Assembly (NCBI RefSeq): GCF_014930365.1
Contig: NZ_JABXWI010000011.1
Location: 150,193-214,192 of the forward strand
Source: Streptomyces caniscabiei
Lineage (GTDB): Bacteria; Actinomycetota; Actinomycetes; Streptomycetales; Streptomycetaceae
Direction: 5' to 3'
Length of the DNA: 64,000 bases
The notes below the pieces were generated by a model, which saw only the letters and a list, made by a program, of their open reading frames with translations, did no database searches and was not told where the DNA came from. The translations under genes were made by a program, and so were the position numbers. Below, piece after piece: positions 1 to 8,011 of this stretch (the stretch's first letter is position 1; every line of letters starts with the position of its first letter).

Positions 1-247
1 TGATCATCGAGAGGGTGGTCTTGCCGAGGCCCGGGGCGCCGGAGAGCAGGACGTGGTCGGCGGTCGCGCCGCGCGCGCGTGCCGCCCGCAGGACCAGGTC
101 CAGTTGTTCACGGACCTTCTCCTGGCCGATGAACTCGTCCAGGTCCTTGGGGCGCAGGGCGGCCTCGACGGCCTGGTCCTCACGGTCGGCGACGGAGCCC
201 ACCAGGCGGTCGGCGGCCGTGTCGTCGGTCGTGTCGTCCCAGTTCAT
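1..247 (-). CDS. ruvB: Holliday junction branch migration ATPase RuvB (partial, 3' end outside window)
   Basis: RuvB is the hexameric AAA+ motor that, with RuvA, drives branch migration of Holliday junctions during recombinational repair. Only the first 82 or so codons are inside the window. Reading from the ATG at 247 gives an acidic N-terminus, then LRPKDLDEFIGQEKVREQL, the usual RuvB N-terminal block, then the Walker A motif GAPGLGKTT just before the window edge. The gene follows ruvA by about 85 bases on the same strand, giving the order ruvC-ruvA-ruvB that is normal in actinobacteria. The identification rests on motif and context; the rest of the protein is not visible. Confidence 0.95.
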   Translation of the reverse strand, partial: MNWDDTTDDTAADRLVGSVADREDQAVEAALRPKDLDEFIGQEKVREQLDLVLRAARARGATADHVLLSGAPGLGKTTLSMI

Positions 248-332
248 TGCGTGTGCCTCGCGGGTCGCGGTCGGATGGAGCGAAGGGTGGTGCGGCATCG
301 TGCGGGTGGCGCACGAGGTCTCGACAGGGCGG

Positions 333-938
333 TCAGCGGGCTCTGTTGAGGGTCTGGAGTGCCGCCTTCAGCAACTGGCCCACCTGGGGCGTGCCTTCGG
401 TGGCCTCGGCCTGGGGGGTCACTGCCGACACGGCCTCGTCGGCCTCGCGGGTGGCGTACCCGAGGCCGATCAGGGCGGCGTGCAGCTGGTCGCGCCAGCC
501 CTGGGTGACCGGGGCGCCGATCGCGGGGGCGCCGACGGGCTCGCCGAGGCGGTCCTTCAGTTCGAGCAGCAGCTTCTGGGCGCCCTTCTTGCCGATGCCG
601 GGGACGGCGATCAGCGCCTTCTCGTCGCCGGTGGCGACCGCTCGGCGCAGGGCGTCGGGGCTGTGCACGGCCAACATCGCCTGGGCCAGGCGCGGTCCGA
701 CGCCGCTCGCGGTCTGGAGCAGTTCGAAGACCTGGCGCTCGTCGTCGTCCACGAAGCCGTACAGCGTCAGCGAGTCCTCGCGGACGACCAGGGAGGTGGC
801 GAGCTTGGCCGGCTTGCCCATGCGGAGCCCGGACAACGTGTTGGGCGTGCACTGGACCGCGATGCCGATCCCGCCCACCTCGACCACCGCGGAGTCCGGG
901 GCGAGGGCGGCGACCGGGCCGCTGACGAAGGCGATCAT
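333..938 (-). CDS. ruvA: Holliday junction DNA helicase subunit RuvA
   Basis: RuvA binds the four-way junction as a tetramer and loads RuvB. The product is 201 residues, the normal length. It begins MIAFVSGPVAAL, an OB-fold N-terminus. A helix-hairpin-helix region follows (LLQTASGVGPRLAQAML and ALIAVPGIGKKGAQKLLLELKDRL at about residues 75-130), and then a C-terminal domain that regulates RuvB (GWRDQLHAALIGLGYATREADEA). The start ATG overlaps the ruvC stop by four bases (ATGA), which implies translational coupling. No LexA box was recognised upstream, so damage control of this operon cannot be claimed from the sequence. Confidence 0.97.
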   Translation of the reverse strand: MIAFVSGPVAALAPDSAVVEVGGIGIAVQCTPNTLSGLRMGKPAKLATSLVVREDSLTLYGFVDDDERQVFELLQTASGVGPRLAQAMLAVHSPDALRRAVATGDEKALIAVPGIGKKGAQKLLLELKDRLGEPVGAPAIGAPVTQGWRDQLHAALIGLGYATREADEAVSAVTPQAEATEGTPQVGQLLKAALQTLNRAR

Positions 939-1465
939 GACGTACGGCCTTTCGATGCGTGCAGGGCCACGGCCTGCTGGAGGCGGTTCTGGGCGGGGGC
1001 CCGCCAGATGTGGCAGATGGCGAGGGCGAGGGCGTCGGCGGCGTCCGCCGGTTTCGGTGGTGCGTCGAGCCGGAGGAGACGGGTGACCATGGCCCCGACC
1101 TGGGCCTTGTCTGCGCGGCCGCTGCCGGTGACGGCGGCCTTGACCTCGCTGGGGGTGTGCAGGGCGACGGGGATGCCGCGGCGGGCGGCGCACAGCATGG
1201 CGACGGCGCTGGCCTGGGCGGTGCCCATGACCGTGCGTACGTTGTGCTGGCTGAACACCCGTTCCACGGCGACGAATTCGGGGCGGTGCTCGTCGAGCCA
1301 CTGCTCGATGCCCTGCTCGATCGCGACGAGGCGCAGGCCCAACTCGGCGTCGGCGGGCGTCCGGACGACTCCGACACCGAGCATGGTGAGCGGCCGTCCG
1401 GCGACGCCCTCGACAACGCCCACGCCACACCGCGTGAGTCCGGGGTCCACCCCGAGTACGCGCAC
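935..1465 (-). CDS. ruvC: Holliday junction resolvase RuvC
   Basis: RuvC is the dimeric endonuclease that cleaves Holliday junctions symmetrically. The GTG at 1465 is chosen because it gives MRVLGVDPGLTRCG, the canonical N-terminus with the first catalytic Asp, and has a strong ribosome-binding site (GGGAGGGGG) a few bases upstream. A longer reading from 1540 adds about 25 residues of no recognisable character. Other active-site elements are visible: an acidic VERVF segment near residue 68 and the DAADALALAICH block near the end, which carries the last two acidic residues. The length is 176 residues. The stop overlaps the start of ruvA. Confidence 0.95.
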   Translation of the reverse strand: MRVLGVDPGLTRCGVGVVEGVAGRPLTMLGVGVVRTPADAELGLRLVAIEQGIEQWLDEHRPEFVAVERVFSQHNVRTVMGTAQASAVAMLCAARRGIPVALHTPSEVKAAVTGSGRADKAQVGAMVTRLLRLDAPPKPADAADALALAICHIWRAPAQNRLQQAVALHASKGRTS

Positions 1466-1608
1466 CGCGCCCCCTCCCCTCTTTGCGGCTGAACCGCCGC
1501 CGCTCTCGCGGACCTGGCTGAGCACCATCGGGGTCCTCAATCGATGGTTGCGGCCCGTGGGCGGCGATCACTGACTGCCGTCAGGCTATCCGCTGCCACC
1601 GACAACAG

Positions 1609-1644
1609 CGGCGGGCCGGTAGGACGTGTCCCACCGGCCCGCCG
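1609..1644 (-). terminator. Hairpin terminator between yebC and ruvC
   Basis: A perfect 12-bp stem (CGGCGGGCCGGT at 1609-1620 with its complement at 1633-1644) lies just after the yebC stop. There is no long U tract, which is common for Streptomyces terminators. It probably separates yebC from the ruv genes, although read-through is possible. Confidence 0.6.
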
Positions 1645-1667
1645 GATCCGCTCGGTTCGCGGCAGCG

Positions 1668-2420
1668 CTACGCGTCGACCTTGGCCATCACGTCGTCGCT
1701 GACGTCGAAGTTGGCGAAGACGTTCTGCACGTCGTCGCTGTCCTCCAGGGCGTCGATCAGCTTGAAGATCTTCCTGGCGCCGTCCTCGTCCAGCTCGACC
1801 TGCATGGTCGGGACGAAGTTGGCCTCGGCGGAGTCGTAGTCGATGCCCGCTTCCTGGAGGGAGGAGCGGACCGCGACCAGGTCGGTGGCCTCGCTGAGCA
1901 CCTCGAAGGACTCGCCCAGGTCGTTGACCTCCTCGGCGCCCGCGTCGAGCACGACCTCCAGGACGTCGTCCTCGGACAGCTCGCCCTTGGGGACGATCAC
2001 GACGCCCTTGCGGTTGAAGAGGTAGGAGACGGAGCCCGGGTCGGCCATCGAGCCGCCGTTGCGGGTCATGGCGACCCGGACGTCGGAGGCGGCACGGTTG
2101 CGGTTGTCGGTGAGGCACTCGATGAGCACCGCGACACCGTTCGGGCCGTAGCCCTCGTACATGATCGTCTCGTAGTCGGCGCCACCGGCCTCCAGGCCGC
2201 CGCCGCGCTTGACCGCGGAGTCGATGTTCTTGTTCGGGACCGACTGCTTCTTCGCCTTCTGGATGGCGTCGTAGAGCGTCGGGTTGCCCTCGATGTCGAC
2301 GCCGCCCATCCGGGCCGCGACTTCGATGTTCTTGATCAGCTTCGCGAAGAGCTTGCCGCGCTTGGCATCGATCACGGCCTTCTTGTGCTTCGTCGTAGCC
2401 CATTTAGAGTGGCCGGACAT
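1668..2420 (-). CDS. YebC/PmpR family DNA-binding regulatory protein
   Basis: This is a TACO1/YebC-family protein of 250 residues, the standard length. The family's signature start MSGHSKWATTKHKKAV is intact, followed by the conserved GGVDIEGNPTLYDAIQKAK and VPNKNIDSAVKRGGG blocks and a central MYEGYGPNGVAVLIECLTDN segment. Family members bind DNA as transcriptional regulators in some bacteria, and others are reported to relieve ribosome stalling at proline stretches; the sequence does not decide which applies. The gene lies between pdxT (48 bases upstream) and ruvC, an arrangement shared widely by actinobacteria. Confidence 0.93.
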   Translation of the reverse strand: MSGHSKWATTKHKKAVIDAKRGKLFAKLIKNIEVAARMGGVDIEGNPTLYDAIQKAKKQSVPNKNIDSAVKRGGGLEAGGADYETIMYEGYGPNGVAVLIECLTDNRNRAASDVRVAMTRNGGSMADPGSVSYLFNRKGVVIVPKGELSEDDVLEVVLDAGAEEVNDLGESFEVLSEATDLVAVRSSLQEAGIDYDSAEANFVPTMQVELDEDGARKIFKLIDALEDSDDVQNVFANFDVSDDVMAKVDA

Positions 2421-2468
2421 CTGCCTGTCTCCTTCGCGTTACCCAACTCCGTACGAACCCCAGAGATC

Positions 2469-3077
2469 CTACAAGGACTCCGCCGCCCGGTTCGCGCGCA
2501 CCATGTCGACAAAGAGGGCGTGCAGCCGGTGGTCGCCGGTCAGTTCCGGGTGGAAGGACGTGGCGAGGGCGTTGCCCTGGCGTACGGCGACGATGTGGCC
2601 CTCGTGCTCGGCCAGCACCTCCGTCCGGGCACCCACGGACTCGACCCAGGGGGCGCGGATGAAGACGCCCTCCACGGGATCGCCCTCGACGCCCTTCACG
2701 TCGACCGCCGCCTCGAAGGACTCGTTCTGGCGTCCGAAGGCGTTGCGGCGCACGATCATGTCGATGCCGCCGATCGTCTCCTGGCCCGAGCGCGGGTCGA
2801 GGATCTTGTCGGCGAGCATGATCAGTCCGGCGCAGGTGCCGTAGACGGGCAGGCCGTCGCGCACACGGGCGCGGAGGGGCTCCATCACGCCGAAGAGCAC
2901 GGCCAGCTTGGAGATGGTGGTGGACTCGCCGCCGGGGATGACGAGGCCGTCCACCTCGGCGAGTTCCTCGGGGCGCCGCACCGGCCTGGCCACGGCGTCG
3001 GCCGCGGCCAGGGCGACGAGGTGCTCCCGTACGTCGCCCTGGAGGGCCAGGACGCCTATGACGGGGGTGTCGCTCAT
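2469..3077 (-). CDS. pdxT: Pyridoxal 5'-phosphate synthase glutaminase subunit PdxT
   Basis: PdxT hydrolyses glutamine and channels ammonia to PdxS for deoxyxylulose-5-phosphate-independent PLP synthesis. The product is 202 residues. It shows VIGVLALQGDVREHL at the N-terminus, the oxyanion PGGESTTISKL segment, the nucleophile cysteine in VYGTCAGLIMLA, and the His-Pro-Glu of the triad in TSFHPELTGDHRLH near the C-terminus. It starts at ATG 3077, only six bases after the pdxS stop, so the two subunits are co-expressed. Confidence 0.97.
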   Translation of the reverse strand: MSDTPVIGVLALQGDVREHLVALAAADAVARPVRRPEELAEVDGLVIPGGESTTISKLAVLFGVMEPLRARVRDGLPVYGTCAGLIMLADKILDPRSGQETIGGIDMIVRRNAFGRQNESFEAAVDVKGVEGDPVEGVFIRAPWVESVGARTEVLAEHEGHIVAVRQGNALATSFHPELTGDHRLHALFVDMVRANRAAESL

Positions 3078-3083
3078 GGGTGC

Positions 3084-4001
3084 TTACCAGCCCCGGTTCG
3101 CGTAGCGCTCGGCCTCGGGGAGGGTGTCGCAGTTGATGCCGACCATGGCCTCGCCCAGGTTGCGGGAGGCGTCCGCGATGATCTTCGGGTCGTCGTAGAA
3201 GGTGGTGGCCTTCACGATGGCGGCGGCGCGCTTGGCCGGGTCGCCGGACTTGAAGATGCCGGAGCCGACGAAGACGCCCTCGGCACCGAGCTGGCGCATC
3301 AGCGCGGCGTCGGCCGGGGTGGCCACACCACCGGCGGAGAAGAGGACCACCGGGAGCTTGCCCAGCTCGGAGACCTCCTTGACCAGCTCGTACGGGGCGC
3401 GCAGCTCCTTGGCGGCGGCGTACAGCTCGTTGTTGTCGTAGCCGCGCAAGCGGGCGATCTCGTTCTTGATCTGGCGCAGGTGGCGGACGGCCTCGACGAC
3501 GTTGCCGGTGCCGGCCTCGCCCTTGGAGCGGATCATGGCCGCGCCCTCGGCGATGCGGCGCAGGGCCTCACCGAGGTTGGTGGCGCCGCAGACGAAGGGG
3601 GTCGTGAAGGCGAACTTGTCGCTGTGGTTGACCTCGTCGGCCGGGGTGAGCACCTCGGACTCGTCGATGTAGTCGACGCCGAGGGACTGCAGGACCTGGG
3701 CCTCGACGAAGTGGCCGATGCGGGACTTGGCCATGACCGGGATGGAGACGGCCTCGATGATGCCCTCGATCATGTCGGGGTCGGACATCCGGGCCACGCC
3801 GCCGTCCTTGCGGATGTCGGCGGGGACCCGCTCCAGGGCCATGACCGCGACCGCGCCCGCGTCCTCGGCGATCTTGGCCTGCTCCGGGGTGACGACGTCC
3901 ATGATCACACCGCCCTTGAGCTGCTCGGCCATGCCGCGCTTCACGCGGGCGGTGCCGGTCTCGGGGGTCTGGGCGGCGGAGTTGGAGAGCGTGCTGGACA
4001 C
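3084..4001 (-). CDS. pdxS: Pyridoxal 5'-phosphate synthase synthase subunit PdxS
   Basis: PdxS is the (beta/alpha)8 subunit that condenses ribose 5-phosphate, glyceraldehyde 3-phosphate and ammonia to PLP. The GTG at 4001 gives a 305-residue protein starting VSSTLSNSAAQTPETGTARV, which fits the Streptomyces family. A longer frame upstream runs into repeat DNA and is rejected. Visible conserved blocks are KRGMAEQLKGGVIMDVVTPEQ, the active-site lysine region SIPVMAKSRIGHFVEAQ, VLTPADEVNHSDK and GGVATPADAALMRQLGAEGVFVG. It forms an operon with pdxT. Confidence 0.97.
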   Translation of the reverse strand: MSSTLSNSAAQTPETGTARVKRGMAEQLKGGVIMDVVTPEQAKIAEDAGAVAVMALERVPADIRKDGGVARMSDPDMIEGIIEAVSIPVMAKSRIGHFVEAQVLQSLGVDYIDESEVLTPADEVNHSDKFAFTTPFVCGATNLGEALRRIAEGAAMIRSKGEAGTGNVVEAVRHLRQIKNEIARLRGYDNNELYAAAKELRAPYELVKEVSELGKLPVVLFSAGGVATPADAALMRQLGAEGVFVGSGIFKSGDPAKRAAAIVKATTFYDDPKIIADASRNLGEAMVGINCDTLPEAERYANRGW

Positions 4002-4149
4002 GGGTTTGACCTCGCTCGGGAAGGGGGTTTCTGCAAACACCGAGGAAACGCGAGGGGGGCGGGCCACTGCAAGGGCCAATGGGGAGGCGGTGGATCGTTT
4101 TGTGGGGTGCGTTCGGGGGGCGTTCGGGGGTGCGTTGTCGGGTGCGGGT

Positions 4150-4183
4150 GCGTGGGGCTTCTCGCGCAGTTCCCCGCGCCCCT
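4150..4183 (+). repeat. Dispersed intergenic repeat, copy 1
   Basis: The core GCGCAGTTCCCCGCGCCCCT lies at 4164-4183, preceded by a G-rich GTGGGGCTTCTC lead-in. The same core recurs at least nine more times in this window, always outside genes and in both orientations. Here it sits between the pdxS promoter side and the end of the LemA-like gene. Confidence 0.85.
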
Positions 4184-4250
4184 GAGAGACCAGGCCCATG
4201 CGGGCCTGAAAAGCACGGGGCGCAGCCCCTGCCCATGAGGCACCCAGAAG

Positions 4251-4796
4251 TCAGGCCGTGGCCCGGTCGGCCAGGGCGGCCGGCGGCTCGTCGTCCATCT
4301 CGAAGGCCAGCGGGAAGGGCGCGTGCCCGGCGAGCCGGAACCAGCGCACCTTGCGATGCCGACGCAGCGCCCGCGCCGCCCGCACCGCGTCGTTGTGGAA
4401 GCGCCGCGCCATCGGCACCCGCCGAACCGCCTGGGCCAGCTCGTTCGCCGCGTCCTCACCACCCGGCGCCTCGCGGACCACCTCCACCTGCTGCGCGTCC
4501 GCGAACACGGCCCGCAGCGCCTGGCTCAGCTCGCTCTCGGCGACCTCGCGCTGCTCCTCCTCGGCCTGCCGGGCCGCGTGCGCCGCCTCGTAGAGCACGA
4601 TCGAGGCGGCCGGGTCCAGCACTCCGGAGGTGGCCAGCTCCTGGGCGACCGACGCGCGGCGCAGCAGCTGCGCGTCGAGCGCGGCACGGGCGGCGTCGAT
4701 GCGCGCGTGCAGCCGGTCGAGGCGTCCCGCGGTCCAGCTCAGATAGAGGCCGATCGCGAACAGGACGACCGCGATCCAGATGAGTGTCGAAGTCAC
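4251..4796 (-). CDS. Small LemA-like membrane protein, function unknown
   Basis: The product is about 181 residues from GTG 4796 (VTSTLIWIAVVLFAIGLYL); a TTG at 4805 adds three residues. It has one N-terminal membrane anchor of about 17 hydrophobic residues. A heptad-rich helical region follows (LDRLHARIDAARAALDAQLL), and then a charged cytoplasmic-type domain. One TM helix followed by an RxDAxxAxLDxQLxRR-like helix is the layout of the LemA family, but the similarity is weak and no function is known. The gene sits between pdxS and the PIM genes on the same strand, with a 100-base gap to pimA. It may be cotranscribed with pimA but need not be functionally linked. Confidence 0.75.
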   Translation of the reverse strand: MTSTLIWIAVVLFAIGLYLSWTAGRLDRLHARIDAARAALDAQLLRRASVAQELATSGVLDPAASIVLYEAAHAARQAEEEQREVAESELSQALRAVFADAQQVEVVREAPGGEDAANELAQAVRRVPMARRFHNDAVRAARALRRHRKVRWFRLAGHAPFPLAFEMDDEPPAALADRATA

Positions 4797-4898
4797 GGGC
4801 GGCAAGGCTACTACCGGTGCCCACCACCGCCGCGTCCGAGTTCGGCCCGGCGCCAGAGGCGCGGGGGACCGCGCGAGCGGCCCCCGCGCCCACTGGGG

Positions 4899-6059
4899 TC
4901 ATTCCTTGGCCAGCCCCAACCGGGCCCGCAGTCCGACCCGTTCGTCCGCCGCCACCGACGCCGCGCCCTCCGTGACGGTCTCGTAGACACCGAGGATGTC
5001 GGCGCCGACGGTGGACCAGTCGAACCGGCGTACGTGCGCGCTGCCCCGCTCGCGGAGTTCGGCGCGGCGGGCCGGGTCGCCCAGGAGACGTACGGCGGCT
5101 GTCGCGAGGGCGTCGGCGTCCTCGTTGGCGAAGAGCTCGCCCGCGGCGCCCTGGTCGAGGACCTGGGCGAAGGCGTCGAGGTCGGAGGCGAGGACGGGGG
5201 CGCCGGCGGACATGGCCTCGACGAGGATGATGCCGAAGCTCTCGCCGCCCGTGTTGGGGGCGACGTAGAGGTCGACGCTGCGCAGGAAGCGGGCCTTGTC
5301 CTCGTCGCTGACCATGCCGAGGAACTCGACGCGGGAGCGCAGTTCCCTGGGCAGGCTCTCGACCGCCTCCTCCTCGTCCCCGCGCCCGGCGACCAGCAGC
5401 CGGGCGTGCGGGCGCTCGGCGAAGATCCTCGGCAGGGCCCTCATCAGCACCGGCAACCCCTTGCGGGGCTCGTCGATACGGCCGACGAAGCCGAGGGTGT
5501 CGCCCTGCCAGTCCGGGTTGGGCTTGGCGCGGGCGAAGAAGTCGACGTCGACGCCGTTCGGGATGACGACCGCGTCGCCGCCCAGGTGTTCGACCAGGGT
5601 GCGGCGGGCGTACTCGCTCACCGCGATCCGCGCGCTGATCTTCTCCAGCGCGGGCTGGAGGATCGGGTAGGCCGCGATCATGGCCCGGGAGCGCGGGTTG
5701 GAGGTGTGGAAGGTGGCGACGATCGGGCCCTGCGCGGCCCAGCACGCCAGCAGGCCGAGCGAGGGGGAGGCCGGTTCGTGGATGTGGATCACGTCGAACG
5801 TGCCCTCGTGCAGCCAGCGCCGTACCCGGGCCGCCGACAGGAAGCCGAAGTTCAGGCGGGCCACGGATCCGTTGTAGGGCACCGGGACCGCGCGGCCCGC
5901 GGAGACGACGTACGGCGGCAGGGGTGTGTCGTCGTCGGCGGGGGCGAGGACCGACACCTCGTGGCCGAGGCGGATGAGGTGGTCGGCCAGGTCGCGGATG
6001 TGGAACTGGACTCCCCCGGGCACGTCCCAGGAGTACGGGCAGACGATCCCGATCTTCAC
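4899..6059 (-). CDS. pimA: Phosphatidylinositol mannosyltransferase PimA-like (GT4)
   Basis: This is a GT4-family, GT-B fold glycosyltransferase of 386 residues that probably transfers mannose from GDP-mannose to phosphatidylinositol on the inner membrane face. GTG 6059 gives VKIGIVCPYSWDVPGGVQFH, identical in style to PimA N-termini, with the glycine-rich PGGVQ loop that contacts the nucleotide sugar. Later blocks are AVSEYARRTLVEHLGGDAVVIPNGVD, LGFVGRIDEPRKGLPVL and the E-x7-E motif region SFGIILVEAMSAGAPVLASD. The start overlaps the patA stop by four bases (GTGA). Together with patA and pgsA it forms the PIM initiation cluster also seen in mycobacteria. Confidence 0.92.
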   Translation of the reverse strand: MKIGIVCPYSWDVPGGVQFHIRDLADHLIRLGHEVSVLAPADDDTPLPPYVVSAGRAVPVPYNGSVARLNFGFLSAARVRRWLHEGTFDVIHIHEPASPSLGLLACWAAQGPIVATFHTSNPRSRAMIAAYPILQPALEKISARIAVSEYARRTLVEHLGGDAVVIPNGVDVDFFARAKPNPDWQGDTLGFVGRIDEPRKGLPVLMRALPRIFAERPHARLLVAGRGDEEEAVESLPRELRSRVEFLGMVSDEDKARFLRSVDLYVAPNTGGESFGIILVEAMSAGAPVLASDLDAFAQVLDQGAAGELFANEDADALATAAVRLLGDPARRAELRERGSAHVRRFDWSTVGADILGVYETVTEGAASVAADERVGLRARLGLAKE

Positions 6060-7045
6060 GGGCGTCCCTTCTCGGAGTCCGTCACGGAGTCCTTCACGGG
6101 ATCCGTCGCCGGTCTCGGCGCGGGTGGCGTGGGGCCGTCGGGACTCCGCGCGGGGTCGAGGTCCGCGAGCCACAGGCGCTGGAGCATGTGCCAGTCCTCC
6201 GGGTGGTCGGCGATGCCGGTGGCGAAGGCGTCTGCCAGCGCCTGTGTCATGACAGACGTCTTCTCCGCCCGGGTACCTGTCCCGGGTACCTCGATCGGGG
6301 GGTGCACGCGTCCCCGCATGACGGGCGAGTCGTCGTACCAGAGCGTCACCGGCAGCAGCAGCGCGCCGGTCTGCTGGGCGAGGAGGGCCGGTCCTGCGGG
6401 CATCCGCGTGGGCTCGCCGAAGAAGTCGACCTCGACGCCGGACGCTGACAGGTCGCGGTCGGCGACCAGGCAGACCAGGCCTCCGTCGCGCAGCCGCCGG
6501 GCGAGGGTGCCGAAGGCGGAGCCGCCGCTGTGCGGCAGGACCTCCATGCCGAGGCCCTCGCGGTAGGCGACGAAGCGGTCGTAGAGCGTCTCGGGCTTGA
6601 GACGTTCGGCGACGGTGGTGAACGGGGTCTTCAGCTCGGTGGTGACCCAGGCTCCGGCGAGGTCCCAGTTGGCGAGGTGCGGCAGCGCGAGGACGACACC
6701 GCGGCCGGACGCGAGGCCGTCGGTGAGGTGGTGGAGGCCCTCGGCGGCGAAGCCGGTCCTGACGCGCTCCTCGCTCCAGGCGGGCAGGCGGAAGGACTCC
6801 ATCCAGTAGCGCAGGTACGAGCGCATGCCCGCGCGGGAAAGCTCGGACAGGCGCTGCGGGCTCGCGCCCGGCACCACGCGCGCGTAGTTGTTCTCCAGCC
6901 GGCGTACCAGGGGGCCGCGCCGCTTCCAGGTGGCGTCGGCGATCGTCTGCCCGAGACGTACCGCGACGGGCTCGGGGAGCTTCTTCACGGTGCCCCAGCC
7001 CAGGCCGTACAGCCCGTCGGTCAACCGCTCCCGCAGCACGCTCAC
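6056..7045 (-). CDS. patA: Phosphatidylinositol mannoside acyltransferase (LpxL/HtrB family)
   Basis: This is a 329-residue member of the lysophospholipid/lipid A acyltransferase family. By position and similarity it acylates the mannose of PIM on the inner leaflet. The HxxxxxD-type acyltransferase motif appears as LALPHLANWDLAG near residue 120, followed by the RDLSASGVEVDFFGEP and LLPVTLWYDDSPVMRGRVHPPI blocks typical of HtrB homologues. The C-terminal 30 residues are Pro/Asp-rich and probably disordered. GTG 7045 overlaps the pgsA stop (GTGA) and its own stop overlaps pimA in the same way, so the three genes are translationally coupled. Confidence 0.9.
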   Translation of the reverse strand: MSVLRERLTDGLYGLGWGTVKKLPEPVAVRLGQTIADATWKRRGPLVRRLENNYARVVPGASPQRLSELSRAGMRSYLRYWMESFRLPAWSEERVRTGFAAEGLHHLTDGLASGRGVVLALPHLANWDLAGAWVTTELKTPFTTVAERLKPETLYDRFVAYREGLGMEVLPHSGGSAFGTLARRLRDGGLVCLVADRDLSASGVEVDFFGEPTRMPAGPALLAQQTGALLLPVTLWYDDSPVMRGRVHPPIEVPGTGTRAEKTSVMTQALADAFATGIADHPEDWHMLQRLWLADLDPARSPDGPTPPAPRPATDPVKDSVTDSEKGRP

Positions 7046-7737
7046 GGGGTCGCCTCGCTGTTGCGGGCGGTGTCCGGGGTGTCCTGGGCGGTCGTGGCGG
7101 CGGCCTCCGCCTCGGCCTCGGCGGACTCGCGGCGGACCGTGACCACGCGCTGGATCAGCGTGACGAGGCTGCCGACGGCGACGATCCACAGGGCGATGGG
7201 CAGCAGGACGTCGATCCCGGGCACGCCGAACGCGTGCAGGCCGGAGAGTCCGGCCGCGACCAGCGAGATCACCAGGCGCTCGGCGCGCTCCACCAGCCCG
7301 TTGACCGCCACCGGCAGACCGATCGACTCGCCGCGCGCCTTGGTGTACGAGACCACCTGGCCGCTCGCCAGGCAGAAGATCGAGACGGCGCACAGGGCGA
7401 GGTCGTCGCCGTTGCCCGCGTACCAGAGGGCGAACCCGCCGAAGATCGCGCCGTCGGCGACCCGGTCCAGCGTGGAGTCGAGGAAGGCTCCCCAGCGGCT
7501 GGAGCGGCCCATCTGGCGGGCCATGTTGCCGTCGACGAGGTCCGAGAACACGAACAGCGTGATGACGATCGTGCCCCAGAAGAACTCGCCCCGGGGGTAG
7601 AAGACCAACGCGCCCGCGATCACTCCGGCGGTGCCGATCAGGGTGACCGTGTCGGGGCTGACGCCCCTGCGGATCAGAAACGCGGCGAACGGTGTGAGGA
7701 CACGCGTGAAGAATGCACGCGCGTACTTGTTCAGCAT
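7042..7737 (-). CDS. pgsA: CDP-alcohol phosphatidyltransferase (phosphatidylinositol phosphate synthase)
   Basis: The product is an integral membrane enzyme of 231 residues. The CDP-alcohol phosphatidyltransferase signature D-G-x2-A-R-x8-G-x3-D-x3-D is complete in the segment starting DLVDGNMARQMG and ending at FLDSTLD. In actinobacteria the homologue at this locus makes archaetidylinositol-type phosphatidylinositol phosphate from CDP-diacylglycerol and inositol 1-phosphate. ATG 7737 (MLNKYARAFFTRVLTPF) is preferred over a much longer upstream frame that overlaps the divergent promoter region. The last 30 residues are Ala/Glu-rich and likely cytoplasmic. It is the first gene of the pgsA-patA-pimA operon. 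Confidence 0.92.
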   Translation of the reverse strand: MLNKYARAFFTRVLTPFAAFLIRRGVSPDTVTLIGTAGVIAGALVFYPRGEFFWGTIVITLFVFSDLVDGNMARQMGRSSRWGAFLDSTLDRVADGAIFGGFALWYAGNGDDLALCAVSIFCLASGQVVSYTKARGESIGLPVAVNGLVERAERLVISLVAAGLSGLHAFGVPGIDVLLPIALWIVAVGSLVTLIQRVVTVRRESAEAEAEAAATTAQDTPDTARNSEATP

Positions 7738-8011
7738 GGCCTTCCCGAGGGTCGGTGTCGCCGCGTGGCCCCTGCTGGCCATCCGGCTGGCCCATCGTAG
7801 CCACGCGCGCGCGTGTGCGACCGTCGGGCACCAGCCCGCCGTGTCCCCCGGGCGGGACCGGGGCCGTGAGGAGCGATCACGTCCTTCGTATGGACGCACC
7901 GTGACGCGAGTGCAAAGCTCGAAGACACCGCGGGCGTCACCGGAGCCGCACCGCACGCGGATCGGTATGTCCGCGCCCACAGTGACCTCACCGTGCACGG
8001 GAGGCAGGACC

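Noticed and set aside
1626..4238. 870-codon plus-strand open frame across yebC, pdxT and pdxS
   Set aside because: It is antisense to three confident genes, has no ribosome-binding site, and its composition (His/Asp/Gly/Val-rich) is the known shadow of high-GC coding DNA.
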